Of a stretch of DNA of 64,000 bases, positions 43,275 through 52,133 are shown piece by piece. Position numbers and translations under genes: made by a program. Each line of letters begins with the position of its first letter. The first letter of the stretch is position 1. The notes beneath the pieces are model-generated. The model was not told where the DNA came from and did not search any database. It was given only the letters and a program-made list of their open reading frames with translations. This DNA is from Smittia aterrima. Its lineage: Eukaryota > Arthropoda > Insecta > Diptera > Chironomidae. The DNA lies in assembly GCA_033063855.1 (NCBI GenBank), contig CP093831.1, forward strand, positions 25,110,001 through 25,174,000, written 5' to 3'.

Positions 43275-45269
43275 ATGAACCAAGCGGACAAAGAATTACG
43301 CAAAGGTATCAATGATCTACCTGACGAGATGCTGCAGAAAGTGCTTCAATACATGGATTACAAAACTTTGATGACTTCAACTCTCGTATGTAAAAAGTAA
43401 GTTTTTAGGGTTATTTTATCAAAAAGATGGAACACCATATTATGTTCGCTTTGTCCGTCGTACATGGGCGGTGATGAAGAAATGAACGGATTTTAGAGCA
43501 TTTTAGAACTTCTTTTCCTTTGGAGTTAGAGCATGAAGGTACCAATCAACATAAATTCGACACTTTATTTACACAAACCCTGTAAAATGTCCCCTGTAGC
43601 CAGTCCAACGGATGAAAAACCTTACAATAAGCTCATTACAAACTGCTACTGCCACTTGTTGTCTATATTACGTTTCAAACAAATTTGCTTGTTTTAGATG
43701 GAACGGAATGATTGGACATGACTCAGCGATTATGAAGAAGATCAAGCTTGTTTTTACTATATTTGGTGATCTTGACATGCCAAAGGATTTGACTCGCACT
43801 TATCACACAATTGAGATACGCAAGAACAACTCTGGTTACTCAGACTATGATGAAATAACGCCAAATATCAAAAACTTTTGGACTGAAATATTCCTAACAA
43901 TGGAACATTGTGCCAGAAACTTGCGAGTTCTGATCATTCAACGTTGTCGCATTGAGATAGAAGAAATCAACAAATTAAACAAATTATTCGCAGCGTTAAC
44001 GAACCTCGAGTCTTTAAACATCTCAACGAAATTTTTTCCAAGCAATAAGCTTGATCTCAGTCCTCTTGTTTGTATGAAATCGTTATATTTGAATAACGAG
44101 GATGCTTATAACATTAGAGTAAGTTGAATAATTAACTTTTATCGATTTTATTTTCATAATTTTATTTACTAAAAAGTTTTGCTTTTTAGATCAGAAAGTT
44201 TCCTGGAACATCGCAGTTAAAAAGTTTACAAATCCGCTCCTATATGTATTCCAAGCGTTGTGGACGTAAACTAATATTTGATCAAAACAACGAATATTCT
44301 GAATGCTTAATCGACTATCTGGCTCGCCAAAAGAGTCTCGAAGATCTGAAAATCGGAATGTCTGATGTTTCACGAAACTTTAATCTTGAGAAACTGAATG
44401 CGATCAATTTTCCGCTAAAGAGACTTGCTCTTTACAAATATGACAACAATTCCGACAGAAGGTCATCAGATGAAAACTTATTACTGTTCATGAGCAAGTT
44501 CGTCAATTCCTTGGAGGAGCTTTACATTCTTCGAAAGTTCCCGGAATCTTTTTACGAGATGATCTTCATGAAGTTTCGCAAACTGAATACGTTGAGTGTT
44601 TTTGTCAATGAAGCACCAACTGACGATGCTTTTTATCGCCGAGTTCAACCAAATACTTCCATTCGAAATCTGATTGTTGATGGCCTCGCGCCTAAAGACA
44701 ATCGGATCCAAAGAATCATTGGCAACCTTCCGAATATTCAAACTCTGGATTTAAATCATACAGAACTTTCGAAAGAATTAATGACCTTCATCTCCTACAA
44801 TCTTAGAATGCTCGTGAAACTTGACGTCAAACGAATTACTCATCAAGCTTTCGTCGATGTCACCATCGAAAGTTTAAAATCTCTCTCTATCGAGATTCAC
44901 AACAAACCAATTGAATGGAAGGAAATTGTTAAAGCAACTCCAAACATTGAAGTATTTGCAGTTTTACATTTCATATTTCAAGGTCTTTTGAATGAGGAGA
45001 ATATCAAAATTATGGCAAAAGGTTGGCCTCAGCTGAGACATGTCAAGCTTGGTTGTGAGTTCGTTGCTTCTAAAGAAATCTTCGATTTGTTCTTGTGTTA
45101 CTTCAAGAACTTGAAAATTGTTGAATGCTTTGAATCTGCATTCAAGACAATTCCCGATAAGAAAGAGCTCCTGGATGATTTTAATGGAATCACTTTCATA
45201 ATTCGTCGTTGTCATTGGTATTCGTCTTTCAAAACTCTGAATCATTTTCATGAACATCACCTGTACTAA
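43275..45269 (+). CDS. F-box/LRR protein 6, 540 aa
   Basis: Exons 43275-43396, 43698-44118 and 44190-45269 give 540 residues. The F-box is LPDEMLQKVLQYMDYKTL joined to WNGMIG. Intron 1 is 301 bp instead of about 55 because a family A MITE (43404-43660) sits a few bases after the donor; the splice sites are intact. The LRR body carries the subfamily signatures NEAPTDDAFYRRVQPNTS and ENIKIMAKGWPQLRHVK, shared with genes 1, 7 and 8. Probable SCF adaptor. Confidence 0.85.
43404..43660. mobile_element. MITE family A, copy 2, inside intron 1
   Basis: Starts TTTAGGGTTATTTTATC and ends CTGCTACTGCCACTTGTT. About 257 bp, so lacking the tandem expansion of copy 1. It starts seven bases after the donor GT of gene 6. 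Confidence 0.65.
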
Positions 45270-45372
45270 CAGGTGAAACCTGTTACCCCTATTGTGATTA
45301 CTTTAATTATTGTTATTTTTAAAATAAATCTTTCATTAGCATTAATTGATGATATTGTTTCTACCAAAAAAA

Positions 45373-45790
45373 AGTGAAACTGCTTTCCAGTCGGTTTCGG
45401 ACAAGGAAGCATTTCTGCTCGATTTCAAACGAGATGGTCTCAGTGTCATCATCCTAATCGTGATATTTACACGTTGAAGAAATGTTTCACTCAACAATGG
45501 TCATACGATTAACATTTTGCTGAAGCCTTGTTGAAGATTTTAATTTACTTTCTTTATAATATTTTGTGAGACATTTTTCAAAAGTTGCTCGAGCAAGATG
45601 TGCTTTGTGAGATCGTAGCGGTTGTCATAACGGAGTTAGATACAAAAGGCGATTTGCCTACGTTTCTGTGGATCGCAAGATCCCCTTCGCAAAAATACAA
45701 TACAATACAAAAAAGATGTGCTTTCAAATGAATCTCTAAATACTCAATAAAAGTTATATTCTTGAAAGCTTGTTTTATTCACAAAAGCTT
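45373..45790 (+). pseudogene. 3' tail copy of F-box gene 2, with a SINE in it
   Basis: AGTGAAACTGCTTTCCAGTC and the following C-terminal codons and 3' UTR of the gene ending at 32165 recur here with small deletions. The copy is interrupted at 45607-45712 by a short element and resumes with the AATAAAAGTTATATTCTTG end. Confidence 0.75.
45607..45712 (+). mobile_element. Short SINE-like insertion with 12-bp target duplication
   Basis: The direct repeat AAGATGTGCTTT occurs at 45595-45606 and 45713-45724. The 106 bp between ends in an A-rich AATACAATACAATACAAA tail. The uninterrupted parent copy near 32260 lacks the insert. The internal TAGCGGTTGTCATAACGG and GGATCGCAAGATCC loosely recall Pol III boxes. 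Confidence 0.65.
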
Positions 45791-45800
45791 TTCATAGGAA

Positions 45801-45808
45801 TTTCCCTG
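45801..45808 (+). promoter_or_regulatory. TTTCCCTG motif of F-box gene 7
   Basis: 57 bases before the ATG at 45865, preceded by TTCATAGGAA. Confidence 0.45.
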
Positions 45809-45864
45809 AAAAACACGAATTTCATAATTTCTGTAACAACGCAAGAACACGAAATTCAAGAATA

Positions 45865-47613
45865 ATGAGTCAAGTGGACGATGAACTACGCAAAGGAATC
45901 AATGAACTACCGGACGAGATTCTGCAGAAAGTGTTTCAATACATGGATTTCAAAACTTTGATGACTTTAACTCTCGTTTGCAAAAAGTAAGTTTTTGTTT
46001 ATTGTTTTATTTAAATTTCGACTAAATTTTCCACATTTTAGATGGAACGAAGTGATTGATCAAAATACAGCGATCATGAAGAAGATCAAGCTTGTTTTTA
46101 ATTTAGTTGGAAATAATGAAATGCCAAAGGATTTGACACGCACTTATCACACAATTGAGATAAGCCAAAACCACTCTGGTTTCTCATTCTCAAAGATTAC
46201 ACCTTCATACCTTATAAAAAGTTGGGATGATATATTCCCAACAATCGAACAATGTGCCAGAAACTTGCGAGTTCTTATCATCAAACGTTGCCGTGTTGAG
46301 ATGATAGAAATCGAGAAATTCAACAAATTGTTCTCTTCGTTGACTAACCTCGAGTCGTTGAGCATTTCAGTTACGAAATTTTTTCCTAGCAATTTCAAAA
46401 TTGATCTCAGTCCTCTTGTCCGTTTGAAATCGCTGTCTTTGAAATACTCTGATGCTGATAACATTGGAGTAAGCTGAATAATTTAGAATGTTTTATGAAT
46501 TTTGTCTTGATCAGTTTATTTACTTTTTAGATTTGGAAGCTTCCGGGAACAACGCAGTTAAAAAGTTTAAAAGTCGACTTCTTTGAGTATTCTAGATATC
46601 AACGAATATCCGATCCAAACTTTGAATATTCTGAAAGTCTAATCGACTTTCTGGCTCGTCAAAAAAGTCTCGAAGATTTGACAATCCTGAACTTTGATGT
46701 TTCACGAAACTATAATTGGGAGAAGCTGAATGCGATCGAGTTTCCGCTAAAGAGACTTGCTCTTCACATGCCATTCCTAATAGAAGAAGACTTATTGCTA
46801 TTCATGAGTAAGTTTGTCAATTCCTTGGAGGAGCTTTACATCCACCGAAAATTCACGGAATCATTTTACGAGATGATCTTCACGAAGTTTCGCAAGCTGA
46901 AAACTTTGAGCTTTTTTTTCAATGAAGCACCAACTGACGACGCTTTTTATCGCCGAGTTCAACCAAATACTTCCATTCGAAAGCTGATTGCTGATGGCGA
47001 CAAACCTAACGAATATCGGCTTAAAAAATTCTTTGGCATCCTTCCGAACATTCAAGCTCTGGATCTACAAAATACAGATCTCTCGAAAGAACTAATGACC
47101 TTCATCTCCTCCAATCTTAAAATGCTCGTGAACCTTGAATTCAACAATATTACTTATTACGCTTTCGTCGGAGTCACCATTGGCAGTTTAAAAACTCTCT
47201 CTGTCACGAGTATTCTTCACAGTGTGCCAAATAATTGGAAGAAAATTGTTGAAGCAACTCCTAACATTGAAGAATTTGCAGTTTTACATTTCAACTTTGA
47301 AAATCTTTTGAATGATGAGAATATCAAAATTATGGCAAAAGGTTGGCCTCAACTGAGACATGTCAAGCTTGGTTGTGGGTTCGTCGCTTCTAAGGAAATT
47401 TTTCATTTGTTCTTGTTTAATTTCAAGAATTTGAGAATTGTTGAATGCTTTGACTCTGCATTCAAGACAATTCCCGACAAGGAAAAGCTCTTGCTCGATT
47501 ATGAACGTAATGGACTCACTTTCATAATTCGTCCTTATTTTTGGGATACATCTTTCAAAACTAAGAATTATTTCCATAAAAATTGGGTTAAGTCAGTTAC
47601 CGGTTGTGATTAG
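45865..47613 (+). CDS. F-box/LRR protein 7, 543 aa
   Basis: Exons 45865-45986, 46042-46468 and 46531-47613 give 543 residues. The F-box is LPDEILQKVFQYMDFKTL joined to WNEVID; sister genes read WNEVIG. The LRR region is of the NEAPTDDAFYRRVQP type. It ends KNWVKSVTGCD with a clear stop, which shows what the fused gene 1 has lost. Predicted SCF substrate adaptor. Confidence 0.86.
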
Positions 47614-47685
47614 TTTATAAACGTTCGATTTCAAACATCGATGACTTTCCCGCGAGAAATAATATGTAGCGATGATCGCGTAGTA

Positions 47686-47693
47686 TTTCCCTG
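47686..47693 (+). promoter_or_regulatory. TTTCCCTG motif of F-box gene 8
   Basis: 58 bases before the ATG at 47751, preceded by GATGATCGCGTAGTA. Only 137 bp separate the stop of gene 7 from this ATG. Confidence 0.45.
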
Positions 47694-47750
47694 CCGAAGA
47701 AATTAGTAATTTCATATTTTCTGTAATTCAAAAGAACACAAAATAATAAA

Positions 47751-49500
47751 ATGAATCAAATGGAAGAGAACGTGTTTCAAAATCTTCCGGACGAGGTCTT
47801 GCTGATGGTGTTTGACTGCATGGATTTCAAAACTTTGATGGCTTCTACTCTCGTTTGCAAAAAGTAATTTTTTGTTTATTGTTTTATTTACATTTCGACT
47901 AAATTTTCGTATTTTAGATGGAACGAAGTGATTGATCAAAATACAGCGATAATGAAGAAGATCAAGCTTGTTTTTACTTTATATGGAGAGCTTGACATGG
48001 CAAAGGATGTGACACGCACTTATCACACAATTGAAATACGCGAAGAGTTCTATGATTACTACGACAATGAACCATCGCCCTGGCTCAACAAATTTTGGGA
48101 TGATATATTCCAAACAATGGAACAATGTGCCAGAAACGTACGAGTTCTTATCATCGAAAAGTGTCATCCTGAGACGATAGGAATCAAGAAATTCAACAAA
48201 ATGTTCGCAGAATTGACTAACCTCGAGTCGTTGAAGATTTCAATCACGAAATTTTCTAGAAGCGATTTCAAAATTGATCTCAGTCCTCTTGTTCGTTTGA
48301 AATCGCTGTCTTTGAAATACTCTGATGCTGATAACATTGAAGTAAGCTGAATATTTAGAATGTTTTTTGAACTTTATCTTCATCAGTTTTGCATTTTAGA
48401 TTCGAAAGTTTCCTGAAACGCAGTTAAAAAGTTTACAAGTCGACTCCCTTAAGTATTACGAGCCTAATGAATTTCAAATTATGTTTGAACCAGATTACAG
48501 GTCTTCTGAATGTTTAGTCAACTTTTTAGCTCGTCAAAGGTGTCTCGAAGATCTAACAATCGTAAACTCTGATGTTTCACGAAACTATAATTGGGAGAAG
48601 CTGAATGCAATCGAGTTTCCGCTAAAAAGACTTGCTCTGCGCAAATATAACAACATGCTCGATAAAAGATCATCAGATGAAAACTTATTGCTGTTAATGA
48701 GCAAGTTTGTCAATTCCTTGGAGGAGCTCTACATCCATCGAACATTCCCGGAATCATTTTACGAGATGATCTTCACGAAATTTCGCAAGCTAAAAACATT
48801 GAGCGTTTTTGTCAATGAAGCACCAACGGACGAAGCTTTTTATCGCCGAGTTCAACCAAATACTTCCATTCAACACCTGATTGTTGATGGCGACAAACCT
48901 AAGGAAGAGCCGCTCAAAGGATTCATTGGCAACCTTCCGAATATTCAAACTCTGGATTTAAAAAATACAAATCTTTCGAAAGAACTATTGACCTTCATCT
49001 CCTATAATCTTAGAATGCTCGTGAATCTCGAAGTCAACCAAATATCTCATCAAGCTTTCGTCGGTGTCACCATTGACAGTTTGAAGTCTCTCTGTATCAA
49101 AGGGCACAACAAACCAATTAATTGGAAGGAAATTGTTAGAGCAACTCCAAACATTGAAGAATTTGCAGTTTTACATTTCAACTTTGAAAGTCTTTTGAAT
49201 GAAGAGAATATCAAAATTATGGCAAAAGGTTGGCCTCAGCTGAGACACGTCAAGTTTGGTTGTGGGTTCGTCGCTTCTAAGGAAATCTTCGATTTGTTCT
49301 TGTTTAATTTCAAGAACCTTAAAATTGTGGAATGCTTTAAAGTCGCATTCAAGACAATCCCCGACCAGGAAGAGCTCTTGCGCGATTTTGAAAGTAATGG
49401 ACTTACTTTCATAATTCGTCATTATCGTTACGATGCAACTTTCAAAACACAGAATTATTTCCTTAAAAATTGGGAAGAGTCAGTTCTCGGTTATGATTAG
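47751..49500 (+). CDS. F-box/LRR protein 8, 545 aa
   Basis: Exons 47751-47863, 47918-48341 and 48400-49500 give 545 residues. The short first exon carries LPDEVLLMVFDCMDFKTL, joined to WNEVID. The LRR body is close to genes 6 and 7 (NEAPTDEAFYRRVQPNTS, ENIKIMAKGWPQLRHVK) and ends KNWEESVLGYD. With genes 6 and 7 it forms a recent sub-cluster. Predicted SCF adaptor. Confidence 0.86.
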
Positions 49501-49853
49501 TTTCTAATTTTGCGATCGCGAAAATATTTTTTATATGAAGAGAAGAGCTCACGTAACAGATGAAGTTCCTAATAAAACAGTGTTCCTAATACCTTGCTTT
49601 TATTTTTTGAGTTGATTGCATGCACTGAGTGCTCGGCGATTGCTCATCAGTTTCTCCCGCCTAAGTTTTAAATAAAAATGTAAAACGAAGAATTGTTTTT
49701 TTTTTATGTAGATTAAATATTTTTTTTTTTGGGTCAACAATTGCCGGCGAGCAAGATAACGTTTCCAAATGAGCGTAGAACTTCCCCCGAAAACAAAACG
49801 AAGAAACTGATAATTACAATTTCTTAAGTCTGTAACACAAAAAAATTAAAAAA
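49501..49853. other. Intergenic between F-box genes 8 and 9
   Basis: AATAAA-like signals near 49571, T-tracts near 49696-49735, then a degenerate promoter block (ATTGCCGGCGAGCAAGATAA) that also precedes gene 11 near 55570. No gene was seen. Confidence 0.4.
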
Positions 49854-51742
49854 ATGAATCCTCGAAAGAAATTTAAAAAAATGCAAGAGATTGAGTTACA
49901 AAATCTGCCGGATGAGATTTTGGTGATGGTTTTCGAAAACTTGGATTACGATTCTTTGATGACTTCTACTCTCGTGTGCAAAAAGTAAGTTATTGAGTTT
50001 TAGGTTCTGATTAATTATAAACAAATTTGCTTATTTTAGTTGGAACGAAATGATTGGACATAACTCAGCGATCATGAAGAAGATCAAGATTAAGTTCAAT
50101 GCTTCAAAAAAATATCCAAAAGATTTAACACGAATTTATCCAACGATCGTCTTAAAAAACTTCTCTGACGACCAAAACTGGAATGACATATTACAAACGA
50201 TAAATCGGAGTGTCAAAACTTTGAAAGAACTGATCTTACAACGTTGCAGTGTAGAAGTCGACAACGAGTTAATTAAATCAGCGTTAAACCTCGAGACGTT
50301 GAGTTTGGACTGTACTAACTTTATTGTTGGTATGAGTCATCTTACTTGTCTGACAGAATTCTCTATAACGATTTAGGCCACTCTAAAGTGAATCCAAATA
50401 TTACAAATTGTCATCAGATGACCATCATCTTCCGAGCTAATTGATTTTTTTGCTGCTCAGAAAAGTCTCGAGATGTTTGTACTTAGAAACTTCGAAGGCA
50501 AGATCGAGAAAATAGATTCATAGAAGCTGAAGGCAATTCAATTTCCTCTCAAGAAACTTGCGTTCAACGATTATTTAAAATTTTGTGGCTCCGAAGAAAA
50601 CTTGTTGAAGATTAAATCAAACATCATGATTGAAGTAATCTTTGACTAAAAATCATTTGTATATAAGTCTCGAAGAAAGTAAAATAAAGTTTCAGTCTTG
50701 TGCGAACCATCAATCGTGTTAGAATACGCTAAAAGGTTATGGGACTGGCAAAGCCTTAGTGAAAGTGAATAAAACAAAAGGCATAAAAGAATAAGAAAAT
50801 TTGAAGCGCAGAAATGAATGACGTCAAGTGTAGAATAAAGCCGTTGAGCCATGAGAACTACACAACGTGGGCATTCAAAATGATGCTACTTTTGCAAAAG
50901 GAAGAAGCTTGGGACGTGATAACGGAAGTGAAGCCAGCTGAAAACATTTTGCAACAAGATGGAAATCAAGCAAGAAACCCAGCTTACTGCGAGTGGGAAC
51001 AAAAACAAAAGAAAGCTCTCAGACTGATAGGATTAAACATCGACGACGAGCAAGTGATCCACATTCGACGATTCGCAACTGGCAGTGAAGCTGGCAGTGA
51101 ATGCTGCTTTTCATGAGTAAGTTTGTTGATACCTTGGAGGAGCTTGAGATTGAAAATGATTTACCAGAATTATTCTACGAGATGGTTTTCAAAAAGTTTC
51201 ACAAGCTTAAATCATTAAAATTCATCTTAATTTTTCTGACAAAGACTTCAATCCTTATTTTTGTAAGAATCTTTGTCCAAATAATTCTGTTCGAAAGCTG
51301 ATCATTTATGAATGGTCTGAGTGGAAGCCGATTGAAAAAATATTCAGCAACCTTCCCAATATCGAAACACTTCATTTATAAGATACAACTACTACGCACG
51401 AACGTTTGGGTTCCTGACTACAAGGAAATCTTTAGAATATTTGTTTTTCAACTGCAAAGACTTGAAACTCTGGGAATCAGTAGGTATGCATTTAACGAAG
51501 GCGACCAAACAGTTTTACGCCAGATAGAATTTAAAAGAGACAGTTTCAAACGAGAAGGATTCTCTTTCATTATTCATCTCCTAGGTTCGATGAGATTTAT
51601 GGATCATTTCATCTTTTTGTGGAAGAATGAAGGTTTTATATCATTGAGATATCAAACACTACTGTTTAATGATAATAAGAGCGAGTCCTCTGATGCCGAT
51701 ATTTGTGAGGATATCGATTCTTCAGATTCAGATTCTGAATAA
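49854..51742 (+). pseudogene. F-box/LRR gene 9, broken and interrupted by a copia-like fragment
   Basis: Exon 1 (49854-49984, LPDEILVMVFENLDYDSL) and the start of exon 2 (from 50040, WNEMIGHNSAIMKK) are intact. The frame then ends at 50376 (TAG), another stop falls near 50521, and at about 50608 foreign DNA replaces the codons that follow ENLL. F-box sequence resumes near 51104 (LLFMSKFVDTLEELEIEN), is frameshifted near 51301, and is open again to 51742 with an acidic Ser/Asp tail. A short N-terminal product with F-box only is conceivable. Confidence 0.85.
50608..51103 (+). mobile_element. Ty1/copia-type fragment: LTR end, primer site, partial Gag
   Basis: Near 50731 the string GGTTATGGGACTGGC resembles the copia primer-binding site for part of initiator tRNA-Met. 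At 50814 an ORF begins MNDVKCRIKPLSHENYTTWA and continues FKMMLLLQKEEAW, the copia-type Gag start. It ends after ~97 codons where F-box sequence resumes. There are no protease, integrase or reverse transcriptase regions and no second LTR. It is an incomplete insertion or deletion product. Confidence 0.75.
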
Positions 51743-51934
51743 AAATATAATGGGCAGAAAAGCACATTAAACTTTTATTAAAAATTTATCGTTAAATTGT
51801 AGTTTTTTTAAAAGATTGAAGTGATTAAACTTTTGTTCATTTCTTGCTTAACAAAATTCAATGTTAATAAACTTATTGTTAAAAATTGAAACTTTAGATT
51901 ATGTAAAAATATTTAAGTTGGAATCATCAGCTAA

Positions 51935-52022
51935 TAGGTAGGTCGGCTTCCTTACCTCGGCAAACGTGAGCCGAAGGAACTCGAAAGGGGTTTCGTCCTA
52001 GAAACCACTCCACCACTTTTTT
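51935..52022 (+). ncRNA. Possible small structured RNA or SINE, GC-rich
   Basis: An 88-base island far richer in G+C than its surroundings. TTCCTT..CGGC pairs with GCCGAAGGAA, and GGTTTC pairs with GAAACC. It ends CCACCACTTTTTT, with a T-run like a Pol III terminator. No standard tRNA cloverleaf was found. It could be a Pol III transcript, a SINE piece or chance. Confidence 0.25.
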
Positions 52023-52062
52023 AATTTTAAGGTTTGATGACCTACGTGATGATTGCGTAGTG

Positions 52063-52070
52063 TTTCCCTG
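52063..52070 (+). promoter_or_regulatory. TTTCCCTG motif of F-box gene 10
   Basis: 64 bases before the ATG at 52134, preceded by GATGATTGCGTAGTG. Confidence 0.45.
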
Positions 52071-52133
52071 CCAAGGCAATTGATAATTTCATCATTTCTG
52101 CAACAACGCAAAAAAAAACAAAATTTAAGAAAA

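Larger units (their letters stand above)
51743..52133. other. Intergenic between F-box genes 9 and 10
   Basis: 3' flank of gene 9, then a GC-rich structured stretch (51935-52022), then the gene 10 promoter block. No protein gene was seen. Confidence 0.4.

Noticed and set aside
50814..51116. Host gene at 50814
   Set aside because: Its start is copia-type Gag and its end runs into F-box DNA out of frame; it is part of the retroelement fragment.
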